Assembly (NCBI RefSeq): GCF_036186745.1
Contig: NZ_CP108086.1
Location: 5,704,001-5,768,000, forward strand
Origin: Microbispora hainanensis
GTDB lineage: Bacteria; Actinomycetota; Actinomycetes; Streptosporangiales; Streptosporangiaceae
Length of the DNA stretch: 64,000 nt
Direction of reading: 5' to 3'
Shown here: positions 41,936 to 50,144 of the stretch, piece after piece
Layout: every line of letters starts with the position of its first letter
How positions within the stretch are numbered: the stretch's first letter is position 1
Translations under genes and position numbers: made by a program
The notes under the pieces: model-generated
Told to the model about the DNA's origin: nothing
What the model saw: only the letters and a program-made list of their open reading frames with translations
Database searches by the model: none

Positions 41936-44260
41936 GTGCCTACAGTGAAGTTCCGAAGATCGTCAACGGATTCACCAAGGGACGGACTGTTGGCCACGCT
42001 CTCTGTGCTCCTCCACCAGATCGACGACGGCACCGTGCTTCTCCCCGAGTTCCAGCGCGGGTACGTGTGGACCCGCGACCAGGTTCGCGGGCTCATGCGC
42101 TCGCTGTACCGCGGCTATCCGGTCGGCGGTCTGCTGCTGTGGGCGACCGAGCCCGAGATGGCCTCCGTCCGCGGCGCCGCGACCGGCGGCGGCGTGCGTC
42201 TCCTGCTCCTGGACGGACAGCAGCGGATCACGTCGTTGTACGGAATCATGCGCGGCAAGCCCCCGGCCTTCTTCGACGGGGACCCGTCCGCCTTCACCGG
42301 CCTGCGCTTCAACGTCGAGGACGAGACGTTCGAGTTCTACGGCCCGGCGAAGATGCGTGACGATCCACGCTGGGTGGACGTCACCCGCCTGTTCATGGAG
42401 GGGCTGGAGCCGTTCATCGGCGCGTTCGCGCAGCACTCGGACAAGTTCGCCACCTACATCGCGCGGCTGAACAAGCTGAAGAATCTGGAGAACCGGGAGT
42501 TCCACGAGGAGAAGATCACCGGCCCGGACAAGAACGTCGATGTCGTTGTGGACATCTTCAACCGGGTCAACTCCGGTGGAACCGCCCTTTCCAAGGGTGA
42601 TCTGGCCCTGGCGAAGATCTGTGCGCAGTGGGCGCCCGCGCGTCAGGTCATGCGCGACCATCTGAACGAGTGGCAGGCCAAGGGCTTCGACTTCTCGCTG
42701 GACTGGCTGCTGCGCAACATCACCGCCGTCGCCACCGGCCGTGCCGTCTTCACGGCTCTCGACACCGTGACGGACACCGAGTTCGAAACGGCCCTGACGA
42801 GGTCGGTCGGATATGTGAACACCTTGCTCGGTGCGGTGTCGGGGCGGCTGGGGCTCGACCACGACCAGGTCCTCATGGGCCGATACGCGATCCCGGTCGT
42901 CTCCCGCCTGCTCCATCTCACGCCCGGCGGAACGTTCCTTGACAGTGCCCACCGTGACAAGGTGCTGTTCTGGTACGTGCACGCCGCGCTGTGGGGGCGC
43001 TTCGCCGGTTCCACCGAGACCATCCTGGCTCAGGACTACGACACCGTGGAACGATCCGGGATCGACGGCCTCATCGCCGCCCTCGAACGGTGGCGCGGCG
43101 GCAACCTGGAGGTCAGGCCGCACGACTTCGAGGGCTCGACGCGCGGGTCGCGGTTCTATCCGCTGCTCTACATGCTCACCCGGGTGCACGGCGCCCGTGA
43201 CTTCGGCAGCGGGCTGGAGCTGCACGCCGAGATGCTCGGCAAGCTGACCTCACTTCAGGTGCATCACATCTTCCCGAAGGCGCTGCTGTACAAGGCCGGA
43301 TATGACCGCGTCCACGTCAACGCCGTCGCCAACTTCTGCTTCCTGACCCAGAACACCAACCTCGCCATCGGAAAGCGGAGCCCGGAGGACTACTTCGCCG
43401 AGGCCGAGGACAAGCACCCCGGCGTCCTCGCCTCCCAGTGGATCCCGATGGATCCGGATCTGTGGCGCGTGGACCGCTATCTCGACTTCCTCGAAGCCCG
43501 GCGCGAGCTGCTCGCCCAGGCCGCCCAGTCCTTCCTCACGCAACTGCGTGACGGCGCCGCCCCCGTGGAGGCCGTTGGAGAGTTGCGTCCGGTGGCCGTC
43601 ATCGCCGACGAGCAGGACGACGTACGGGCCGCCCAGATCAAGGCGATGGTCGAGGAGCTGGCACGGCTGGGCTACGCCGAGCCGGCGTTGGACAGCGAGA
43701 TCGCCGACCCCGTGAGCGGCCGGGCGCTGGCGATGGCCGAGGCTTTCTGGCCCGACGGATTGCAGCCCGGCCAGGGCAAGCCGGTCGTCCTGGAGCTCGA
43801 CCCCGAGGTGGCGGACCTGCCGAGGCTGGAAGAGCTGGGGTATGAGGTCTTCACCTCTGTGGATGCGCTGCTCGGCTACGCGACGCGCCGCAACGAGACC
43901 GCGGCGGGAGACGAGCAGGAGCCGGTCGCCCCACCGCCTACGGCGAGCAGCGGCGTGCACGCCGAGTTCGACGCCGCGATGCGGTCCGTCTACGACCGGG
44001 CGCGGAGCGAGGCCAACTATCACGCCTCCTATTTCCTCAGCATGCTGGCCGAGCATGGCAGCCTGGCGACGGCTCGCAGGCTGCTGCGCTCGCCGGCGGT
44101 GTCGGACGGGTTCGCGGCCTTGTGGGAGCGCGGCCGGCTGGACCTCACGGTCGAGGCTCTGGTCGTGCAGCCGAGGTTCGCGGAGTTGTTCACCCCCGCC
44201 GAGACCGAGGTCGCCCGGCACCGTCTCGAACAGTTCGGCTGGGGCGCCGCCGTCGCCTGA
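41936..44260 (+). CDS. GmrSD-like DUF262/HNH restriction protein
   Basis: 774 aa from the GTG at 41936 (a TTG 12 nt upstream and a GTG 15 nt downstream are alternatives). The N-terminal DUF262/ParB-like domain has LPEFQRGYVW and LLLDGQQRITSLYG near residues 30-100, and VNSGGTALSKGDLALAKI near 210. The middle has a DUF1524-type HNH nuclease: HHIFPKALL near 442, an Asn-containing segment, then FLTQNTNLAIGKRSPEDYF. The C-terminus (about 640-774) is a helical domain with YHASYFLSMLAEHG. GmrSD-type enzymes use NTP hydrolysis to cut modified phage DNA (known). Placed in the drmABC-kinase operon, it would complement DISARM by attacking modified DNA (inference). Confidence 0.85.
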   Translation: MPTVKFRRSSTDSPRDGLLATLSVLLHQIDDGTVLLPEFQRGYVWTRDQVRGLMRSLYRGYPVGGLLLWATEPEMASVRGAATGGGVRLLLLDGQQRITSLYGIMRGKPPAFFDGDPSAFTGLRFNVEDETFEFYGPAKMRDDPRWVDVTRLFMEGLEPFIGAFAQHSDKFATYIARLNKLKNLENREFHEEKITGPDKNVDVVVDIFNRVNSGGTALSKGDLALAKICAQWAPARQVMRDHLNEWQAKGFDFSLDWLLRNITAVATGRAVFTALDTVTDTEFETALTRSVGYVNTLLGAVSGRLGLDHDQVLMGRYAIPVVSRLLHLTPGGTFLDSAHRDKVLFWYVHAALWGRFAGSTETILAQDYDTVERSGIDGLIAALERWRGGNLEVRPHDFEGSTRGSRFYPLLYMLTRVHGARDFGSGLELHAEMLGKLTSLQVHHIFPKALLYKAGYDRVHVNAVANFCFLTQNTNLAIGKRSPEDYFAEAEDKHPGVLASQWIPMDPDLWRVDRYLDFLEARRELLAQAAQSFLTQLRDGAAPVEAVGELRPVAVIADEQDDVRAAQIKAMVEELARLGYAEPALDSEIADPVSGRALAMAEAFWPDGLQPGQGKPVVLELDPEVADLPRLEELGYEVFTSVDALLGYATRRNETAAGDEQEPVAPPPTASSGVHAEFDAAMRSVYDRARSEANYHASYFLSMLAEHGSLATARRLLRSPAVSDGFAALWERGRLDLTVEALVVQPRFAELFTPAETEVARHRLEQFGWGAAVA

Positions 44261-44581
44261 CCCGCTGACCAGGAAGCCGTCGAGTAGGGGGTCAGTGCGA
44301 GGGGCGGGTCGAATCGTCTTTGTCGTGGATGAAGGTCGTGTGTGGCGAGGGACTCGGAGGCGCGTGCGGCGACGTCGGCGGCGACGAGCACGAAGCGGGC
44401 TTCGGCGTCGTGCTCAAGTCGGCGGAGGTCGCCCCGCTCACGACGTTCCTCGTGGCGGAGTACAGGAGGAGGTGTTCGGGCCTGTGCTCGCGATCCAGTC
44501 CGCCGACGACGAGGCGCATGCCTTCGAGCTCGCCGAAGGGACGCGATTCGTCCGGGCATCAGCGGGATGGACGTGGTGCCG
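44261..44581 (+). pseudogene. Aldehyde dehydrogenase scrap in a gene-free gap
   Basis: This 321-nt gap has no intact gene. At 44460-44550 one frame reads VQEEVFGPVLAIQSADDEAH followed by AFELAEGTRF. This is the highly typical EEVFGPVL segment of NAD-dependent aldehyde dehydrogenases with its following helix. Nothing on either side in any frame continues the family, so this is a ~30-residue relic of a gene otherwise deleted. Confidence 0.65.
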
Positions 44582-45499
44582 TCAGGGATGGCTCGTCTCC
44601 TTCCAGGCGAGGAGCACCAGGGCGAGGGCGGTCATCGCGGCGACAGCCGCGAGCGCTATCCAGAACCCGGGGAGTAGTACGGTCCCGTCCTCGGGGGTTG
44701 TGACCTCGATCGGCATGAGCGCCACGACCACCCCGAGGAGCAGACCGCCGGCCAGGCGCCGGTTCACGACGAGCCCGGCCAGCACCGTCATGACCACGGC
44801 GCCGGCGGCCATCCCCACGATCAGCCAGTCGTACAGGGCCCGGCTCGGGTCGTCGAACATGAAGCAGCAGGCAACGTAGTCACGGCCCCCGAAGCCGACC
44901 ACCGGGGTAGCCGTCTGCGGCAGCCAACGACCGGCCAGGTAGACCAGTGGCAGCACCCCGAGGAGGGCCCAGGCTCTGCCGTCCCGCCGCCAGGTGAACC
45001 GGTCGCTGCGGTGCCACACCAGGAGAGAGGCGGCCAGGACCACGATCAGGATCCACCAGGCCAGACGAAGCGGAAGACTCTCGATGATCACCGTCTCCGG
45101 TGGCGGCTTCCGCAGCGCCGGCAGGGCGCTGGGAGAGAAGGCGACGGTGAGGTGGGCGACCGCGATGCCCGCTCCCGCGGCCGCCGTCCGGGTGAACCAC
45201 AACAGCCCGGCCGCGACGGCAAGGAGGAGAGGCGACAGCGAGGAGGCGAACAGGGTGGGATACCAGTTGTCCCGCAACAGGGGAGCGGTCGCGATCCCGA
45301 CGATGTGGAGCACGGCACCCGCGAGCAGGGCGGCGGAGACGACCCGGTCGGCCGTCCGGCCCGGACGCGGCGGTGGCGGGGAGGCGGTTGCCGCCCCGGC
45401 AGGGCGTGCGTCACTTTCTTCCGCCCCGCACAGGGGGCAGACGACCCAGTCGGGAACGGCGTCGCCCCCGCAGGATGTGCACAGCAATGACGGCCTCAA
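44582..45499 (-). CDS. Zinc-ribbon multi-TM membrane protein
   Basis: 305 aa from a TTG. An N-terminal zinc ribbon (LCTSCGG, then CPLCGAEE) is followed by a Pro-rich linker and about seven hydrophobic helices, e.g. VVSAALLAGAVLHIVGIA, WWILIVVLAASLLVW and FWIALAAVAAMTALALVLLA. An external or loop segment has a CC pair (VACCFMFDD). Proteins with this plan are common in actinomycetes and usually unannotated; no transporter signature is visible. It is transcribed toward the DUF262 gene and away from the cluster, and appears to be on its own. Confidence 0.75.
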   Translation of the reverse strand: MRPSLLCTSCGGDAVPDWVVCPLCGAEESDARPAGAATASPPPPRPGRTADRVVSAALLAGAVLHIVGIATAPLLRDNWYPTLFASSLSPLLLAVAAGLLWFTRTAAAGAGIAVAHLTVAFSPSALPALRKPPPETVIIESLPLRLAWWILIVVLAASLLVWHRSDRFTWRRDGRAWALLGVLPLVYLAGRWLPQTATPVVGFGGRDYVACCFMFDDPSRALYDWLIVGMAAGAVVMTVLAGLVVNRRLAGGLLLGVVVALMPIEVTTPEDGTVLLPGFWIALAAVAAMTALALVLLAWKETSHP

Positions 45500-45607
45500 G
45501 ACACTCGGACACGACTCACCCGCCGGCGATGTACCGGATGCCTCCGCCCGAGGGACTCCGGGAGCAGCGAAGTCCAGACAGGACGGCTCGGCCTTCCGGT
45601 CGTCCTG

Positions 45608-46213
45608 TCAGGCCGGGCGGAGAAGTGCGACCAGGAAGCCGGAGTCGTCCCGGAACGGGCGCAGGTCCCAGGTGGACAGCAGCAGGTCGGGTTCGAGCCC
45701 GCAGGCGGCCGCGTCCGCGAGGAACTCGCCGAACTCGTAGCCGCGGCCGGCGCCGAAGCCGATCGCGGCCCGGCCGTCCGGCGCGAGGTGCGCGCGGAAC
45801 CCTCTCAGCACGTTGCGGCGGGTGCTCGGCGCGAGGAACGTCATCACGTTCCCGGCGCAGACGACGGCATCGAACGGCGTGGCGATGCCCCGCGCGGGAA
45901 GGTCGAGTTCGGCCAGGTCGCCGACCATCCACAGCGGCCCGGGGTGGTCCTGCTCCGCGGCCTCGATCAGAGCCGGGTCGACATCGACGCCGACGACGTC
46001 GTGGCCGGCCTCGGCCAGCGCGCCGCCGACCCGGCCGGACCCGCAACCCGCGTCGAGGATGCGGGCGCGGCGCGGCACCATGGCGTCCACGAGGCGGGCC
46101 TCCCCGGCGAGGTCGTCGCCGGCGCGAGCCATGGAGCGGAAGCGCTCGATGAACCAGGTGGAGTGACCGGGGTCGGCGGCGACCTTCCGCATCCATATGC
46201 TCTCTTCGACCAT
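45608..46213 (-). CDS. Class I SAM-dependent methyltransferase
   Basis: 201 aa from the ATG at 46213. Motif I is ILDAGCGSGRVGGALAEAG (about 52-70), followed by VVGVDVDPALIEAAEQD (motif II acidic residue) and VGDLAELDLPA. FDAVVCAGNVMTFLAP follows, with a C-terminal beta strand. It matches the methyltransferase type 11/25 group acting on small molecules. The substrate is unknown. It stands alone on the minus strand between the membrane protein and a decayed region. A tailoring role for the nearby polyketide cluster is possible but unsupported. Confidence 0.85.
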   Translation of the reverse strand: MVEESIWMRKVAADPGHSTWFIERFRSMARAGDDLAGEARLVDAMVPRRARILDAGCGSGRVGGALAEAGHDVVGVDVDPALIEAAEQDHPGPLWMVGDLAELDLPARGIATPFDAVVCAGNVMTFLAPSTRRNVLRGFRAHLAPDGRAAIGFGAGRGYEFGEFLADAAACGLEPDLLLSTWDLRPFRDDSGFLVALLRPA

Positions 46214-46287
46214 GCCCGCATTCTCCCGCGCCGGAGGAGGCCATCGGCACCGAGGGGTGACGACCGGGTCAGGCGGCCGCTCGGGGG

Positions 46288-46491
46288 TCATTTCCGGATC
46301 ATCGCCACGACGCCGACGGCGACGGCCCAGACGCCGATGAGCGACCCGATCGGGAACAGGGGGTCGAACCGGTCGGTGAAGGCGATGGTGGCGGAGGCGA
46401 GTGCGTAGGCCAGCCCGCCCACCAGGCCGAGCGCGAGCGTGACGCGGTTGCCGGCCGTACGGGTGAGCCCGCCGGCGACGGCGAGGAACAC
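46288..46491 (-). CDS. Probable truncated membrane protein
   Basis: 67 aa from a GTG. It contains three hydrophobic stretches (FLAVAGGLTRTAG, VTLALGLVGGLAYALASATI, SLIGVWAVAVGVVAM). The same frame extends upstream to about 46563 with sensible membrane-protein sequence (AIFTLQTWNETIIDTIWALS), but no start codon is found before it turns into nonsense. The N-terminus seems to have been lost at the junction with the response-regulator pseudogene. The function is unknown, and expression of the remaining piece is doubtful. Confidence 0.45.
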   Translation of the reverse strand: MFLAVAGGLTRTAGNRVTLALGLVGGLAYALASATIAFTDRFDPLFPIGSLIGVWAVAVGVVAMIRK

Positions 46492-46642
46492 GATGCTCAG
46501 TGCCCAGATCGTGTCGATGATCGTCTCGTTCCAGGTCTGCAGCGTGAAGATGGCCGGCCCGCCGCGCGGGAATCGGCCTCCAGCGCGGCGAACAGGTGCG
46601 CGGCCATGCCGGTGGCGGGACGCGGCTCAGGACGGTGCTGCC

Positions 46643-46947
46643 ATGCGGGTGATCGTCGCCGACGACGCGCTGCTGTTCCGGGAGGGGATGGCGCGCATCC
46701 TCACCGAGATGGGTTTCGAGGTGATCGGCCGGGCGCGCCACGGCGCCGAGATCGACGCGTGCGCCCGGATCCGCCCGCCGTGGTCGTCACCGACCTGCGG
46801 ATGCCGCCGGGCTTCGCCGACGAGGGCATCGAGGCAACCGTGCCGGAAAAGCGCCGGGCCGTGGCCGAGGCCGGCCGTCTATCCGGCCCATGCCCTTGGC
46901 GCGCGGCCCGTGTCCGTGCTCCCATGCCTGTCATGGAGGGGCGATGA
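46643..46947 (+). pseudogene. Frameshifted response-regulator receiver domain
   Basis: From the ATG at 46643 the frame reads MRVIVADDALLFREGMARIL and FEVIGRARHGAEID, the start of a NarL/LuxR-type receiver with its acidic pocket. Near 46780 the reading frame changes, and VVVTDLRMPPGFADEGIEA (phospho-acceptor Asp region) continues in another frame and ends at 46947 in unrelated residues. The rest of the receiver and the whole DNA-binding domain are missing. The gene is dead. Confidence 0.75.
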
Positions 46948-47099
46948 CACAGTTCTTATGGAATTGTCCGGACGAAATCTCCGAGCCGCGGCGGGACCTG
47001 CCCATGGACCCGAGCGGGCAACGCGGCACGGCCCGCGCGCCGGCGTCCGTACGCGGGGCCGCCGAGGCGGGGGCGTCCGGGGAGGCCGCCGTTGTCTAG
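46944..47099 (+). CDS. Short coupled ORF before the phosphoesterase
   Basis: 51 aa. The ATG has an excellent GGAGGGG site. It reads MTQFLWNCPDEISEPRRDLP, then an Ala/Arg/Gly-rich tail. Its stop lies 8 nt inside the phosphoesterase gene, whose TTG start has GGAGG placed within this ORF. It may be a leader ORF that couples translation, or a small peptide. No family is recognised. Confidence 0.45.
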   Translation: MTQFLWNCPDEISEPRRDLPMDPSGQRGTARAPASVRGAAEAGASGEAAVV

Positions 47100-47925
47100 C
47101 GGGCGGCTCCTCGCCATCAGCGACCTGCACATCGGCTACCCGGAGAACCGGGCGATCCTGGAGGACCTGCGGCCGTCATCCCCGGACGACTGGCTGCTGG
47201 TGGCCGGCGACGTGTGCGAGATCCTGGCCGACTTCGAGTGGGCGATGCGCCTGCTGTCCGGACGCTGGGCGAGGGTCGTGTGGGCGCCGGGCAACCACGA
47301 GTTGTGGACGCATCCCCGCGACCCGGTCACCCTGCGCGGAGAGGCGCGCTACCGCCGCCTGGTCGAGGTGTGCCGCTCGCTGGGCGTGACGACCCCCGAG
47401 GATCCGTATCCCGTCTGGGAGGGCGCCGGCGGCCCCGCCGTGATCGCCCCGCTGTTCGTCCTGTACGACTACAGCTTCCGCACCCCCGGTGCGCGGACCG
47501 CGGAGGAGGCGCTCGCCCTCGCGTACGAGACCGGGGTGGTGTGCAGCGACGAGATGTTCCTGCACCCCGACCCGTACCCGTCACGGCAGGCGTGGTGCGC
47601 CGCGCGGCTGGAGGAGACCGAACGGCGGCTGCGCGAGCTGCCGGACGGCCTGCCCGTGATCCTGGTCAACCACTATCCCCTGGTCCGCGAGCCGACCCGG
47701 ATCCTGCGCTACCCGGAGTTCGCCATCTGGTGCGGCACCGAGGCCACCGCCGCCTGGCACCTGCGTTTCCGCGCGGCCACGGTCGTGTACGGCCACCTGC
47801 ACATCCCGAGGACCACCTGGCACGACGGCGTCCGCTTCGAGGAGGTCTCCGTGGGCTACCCGCGCGAGTGGAAGCTCCGGGCCACCCCTCCGGGCCGCCC
47901 GCGTCAGATCCTGCCGGTCCCGTGA
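47092..47925 (+). CDS. Calcineurin-like metallophosphoesterase
   Basis: 277 aa from a TTG with GGAGG 6 nt upstream. All metallophosphoesterase motifs are present: ISDLHIGY (DxH) near residue 9, LVAGDVCEI (GD) near 41, APGNHELW (GNHE) near 66, VNHYPL near 190 and YGHLHIPR (GHxH) near 227. It would hydrolyse phosphate esters with a two-metal centre. Close relatives occur at the edge of many actinomycete polyketide and peptide clusters, often beside a phosphopantetheinyl transferase (family knowledge), but no such transferase is in view. It is the leftmost gene I place with the biosynthetic cluster. Confidence 0.88.
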   Translation: MSSGRLLAISDLHIGYPENRAILEDLRPSSPDDWLLVAGDVCEILADFEWAMRLLSGRWARVVWAPGNHELWTHPRDPVTLRGEARYRRLVEVCRSLGVTTPEDPYPVWEGAGGPAVIAPLFVLYDYSFRTPGARTAEEALALAYETGVVCSDEMFLHPDPYPSRQAWCAARLEETERRLRELPDGLPVILVNHYPLVREPTRILRYPEFAIWCGTEATAAWHLRFRAATVVYGHLHIPRTTWHDGVRFEEVSVGYPREWKLRATPPGRPRQILPVP

Positions 47926-48005
47926 CCGGGCGGATCCCGGGGCGGCCGGCGGGGAGCGGCGCGCCCGTCTGCCGCGCGTTATGTCTCCCGTGCCCAAAAT
48001 CTGGG

Positions 48006-48035
48006 GCTTAGTGCTGCTTTAGGGGCCGCGCTTAG
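48006..48035 (+). promoter_or_regulatory. Direct TTAG repeats before the tetronate-type operon
   Basis: GCTTAG (48006-48011), GCTTTAG (48016-48022) and GCTTAG (48030-48035) repeat on the same strand; their TTAG cores are spaced about 11 and 13 nt apart, near one helical turn. The 202-nt gap upstream of the KAS III gene is where the operon promoter should lie. Regularly spaced short direct repeats are typical sites for SARP-type activators. No such regulator gene is in the window. Confidence 0.35.
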
Positions 48036-48127
48036 CGTTCGTGCGGTGATCAGTAGATCCGGGTCACCATCCCGGCCGCGCCCGCGGAGCGCGCGGGCGG
48101 CGCGAACGCGGCTCGTTGGAGGAGCGC

Positions 48128-49159
48128 ATGGGGGACATACCGGTACGACTACTGTCGGTGGGGACGGCACTGCCCGGCCCACCCATCGACACGGCCGCCC
48201 TGGCCTCGGCGTTCGGCATGGACCAGGTGTGGCGGCAGTGGGTCGACACGTTCATCGGGACCCGGACGCGTCACCTGGCGGTCGACCTGTCCACCGGCGA
48301 GCGGCGGGAAAGTCTGGCCGATCTCGGAGAGCGCGCCGCGACCCAGGCGCTCGCCCGGGCCGGCGTGTCCGCGGAGGACGTGGACGTGGTCGTGTTCGGC
48401 ACGGCCACTCCCGACACGCTGATGCCGGCGACGGTGAACGTCGTCGCCGACCGGCTCCGCATCGACGGCGTGCCGACGTTCCAGCTCCAGTCGGGCTGCT
48501 CGGGGGCGGTGCAGACCTTCGACGTCGCGGCCTCGCTGCTGTCCACCGGCCGCTACCGCACGGCGCTGGTGATCGGCGGCGACGTGATCGCCAAGCACTA
48601 CGACGTCAAGGCGGACCTGACGGCGCTGCCGCCGGACGAACTGGTCAACTACGTGCTGTTCGGCGACGGCGCGGGCGCCGCCGTACTCGCCGTGGGCGAC
48701 CATCCGGAGGCGCCGATGCTGCGGTCGGTGCTCACCCGGCTGTCCGGCCTGGGCCGCGCGCCCGGCCAGACCCTGCGCTGGTACGGCCTGGCCGACCGCG
48801 ACGGGGGCGAGGCGCCGGCCAGCGAGGACTACAAGGCGATCGAGGAGCACGTGCCGGTGCTCGCCGAGGAGACGGCCGACGACCTGCTGGACGACCTCGG
48901 CTGGGACCGCGCGGAGGTCGGCTACCTCCTGCCGCCGCAGCTGTCCGTCACGATGACCGCGAAGATCACCGAAAGGCTCGCCTTCCCGGCGGCCGAGGAG
49001 GTCTCCTGCGTCGCCGAGACCGGCAACAACGGCAACGCCCTGCTGTTCTTCCAGCTCGACCGGCTGCTGCCGGTGATGGCGAGGCCGTCGCGGGCGATCG
49101 CGGTCGCCATCGAGTCGAGCAAGTGGATCAGGTCGGGCCTCGCCCTGGAGCGTGTGTGA
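48128..49159 (+). CDS. KAS III-like enzyme of tetronate type (A1-like)
   Basis: 343 aa from the ATG at 48128 with GGAGG 5 nt upstream. The thiolase fold of FabH-like enzymes is clear: VVFGTATPDTLMPATVN, the nucleophile Cys in QLQSGCSGAVQTFD near residue 122, and TGNNGNALLFFQL keeping the Asn site near 300. The position that holds the catalytic His in FabH (PHQAN) reads PPQLS here. In tetronate pathways the A1-type KAS III joins glyceryl-ACP to the finished polyketide to make the five-membered ring (known). The immediate neighbours match A3, A4 and A5 of those clusters. The stop overlaps the ACP start by one base. The precise product is unknown. Confidence 0.82.
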   Translation: MGDIPVRLLSVGTALPGPPIDTAALASAFGMDQVWRQWVDTFIGTRTRHLAVDLSTGERRESLADLGERAATQALARAGVSAEDVDVVVFGTATPDTLMPATVNVVADRLRIDGVPTFQLQSGCSGAVQTFDVAASLLSTGRYRTALVIGGDVIAKHYDVKADLTALPPDELVNYVLFGDGAGAAVLAVGDHPEAPMLRSVLTRLSGLGRAPGQTLRWYGLADRDGGEAPASEDYKAIEEHVPVLAEETADDLLDDLGWDRAEVGYLLPPQLSVTMTAKITERLAFPAAEEVSCVAETGNNGNALLFFQLDRLLPVMARPSRAIAVAIESSKWIRSGLALERV

Positions 49160-49392
49160 TGCCGGCCGCGATCAGCCGGGCGGAGTTCGTGGACCTGCTG
49201 CGGGACGAGATCGGCCTCGCCGTGGCCGCGGAGGACCTGGGCCGGACGCTCGACGAGGTGCCGGGCTGGGACTCGCTGCACCTGCTGACCATGCTCGTGC
49301 TGCTGGAGAAGCGGGTCAGCCGTCCGCTGTCGCTGCCCGACTTCCTCGACGCCGCCAGCCTGGAGACGATCTACGAGTTGGTGAACCGATGA
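49159..49392 (+). CDS. Discrete acyl carrier protein (A3-like)
   Basis: 77 aa. The helical carrier fold has its phosphopantetheine serine in GWDSLHLLTMLVLLEK near residue 37. The segment RDEIGLAVAAEDLGRTLDEV precedes it and is rather hydrophobic for an ACP. In tetronate clusters the equivalent ACP carries the glyceryl unit. It is read through TGATG from the KAS III gene and overlaps the acyltransferase gene by 4 nt, so all are tightly co-translated. Confidence 0.88.
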   Translation: MPAAISRAEFVDLLRDEIGLAVAAEDLGRTLDEVPGWDSLHLLTMLVLLEKRVSRPLSLPDFLDAASLETIYELVNR

Positions 49393-50144
49393 CCGGGCGG
49401 CCGTTCCCTCCCCAGCGCAGGCACACGCTCTTCTTCCTCGACCAGATCCGCGACTTCTCGCCGGTCTTCCTCGACACGGAGGTGGACGCCACGGCGATCA
49501 CCGCCGGACGTGAGCGGGCCCGCCGGGCGGGACAGCGCCGCTCGGTCGTCTCCTACGTCGTGCACGCGGCCGCCGGCGTCCTGGCCAAGCACCCGGAGGC
49601 CAACGCCGCGATCCACGGCGGACTCGATCCGGTCGTCGCCTCCTACGACACCGTGGCGGCCAAGGTCACCCTCGACAAGACGTGGGAGGGCCGCCGGGTC
49701 GTGCTCGCGACCGTGATCCCGGGGCTGGAGTCGGCGTCGCTCGCCGACGTGCAGGCCTGCCTCGACCGGGCGGCGGCGGCCGACCCCGGCACCGCCGAGG
49801 AGTTCGCCGGCATCCGCGCGCTGCGGCGGCTGCCCTGGAGGGAGGCGCTCGACCGGTTCCGCGAGGCGGCCGGGTCGCTCGATCGCCGGCCCGCGATCAC
49901 CGGCACGTTCAGCGTCACCTCGCTCGGCCACCGGGCGGTCGACGGCTTCCACTCGGTCGGCGGAACCACGATCACCCTCGGCGTGGGACGGATCGCCGAC
50001 CGCCCGGTGGCCAGGGACGGAGCCGTGGTGATCGCTCCGGTCATGCGCCTGTCGCTGGCCTTCGACCATCGCGTGATCGACGGCGCGGAGGCCGCCGACG
50101 TGCTCACCGAGATCAAGGACGCGCTGGAGGCGTACGAGGAATGA
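49389..50144 (+). CDS. 2-oxoacid dehydrogenase E2-type acyltransferase (A4-like)
   Basis: 251 aa. It consists only of the catalytic domain of E2 acyltransferases, without lipoyl or subunit-binding domains. The signature is LSLAFDHRVIDGAEAADVL near residue 222 with the catalytic His; TGTFSVTSLGHRAVDGFHSV and a VSYVVHAAAGVLAKHPEAN core are also seen. Stand-alone E2 proteins of this kind (A4) acetylate the hydroxymethyl group of the tetronate intermediate (known for agglomerin, abyssomicin and quartromicin). It overlaps both neighbours by 4 nt (ATGA), as expected for a coupled cassette. Confidence 0.87.
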   Translation: MTGRPFPPQRRHTLFFLDQIRDFSPVFLDTEVDATAITAGRERARRAGQRRSVVSYVVHAAAGVLAKHPEANAAIHGGLDPVVASYDTVAAKVTLDKTWEGRRVVLATVIPGLESASLADVQACLDRAAAADPGTAEEFAGIRALRRLPWREALDRFREAAGSLDRRPAITGTFSVTSLGHRAVDGFHSVGGTTITLGVGRIADRPVARDGAVVIAPVMRLSLAFDHRVIDGAEAADVLTEIKDALEAYEE

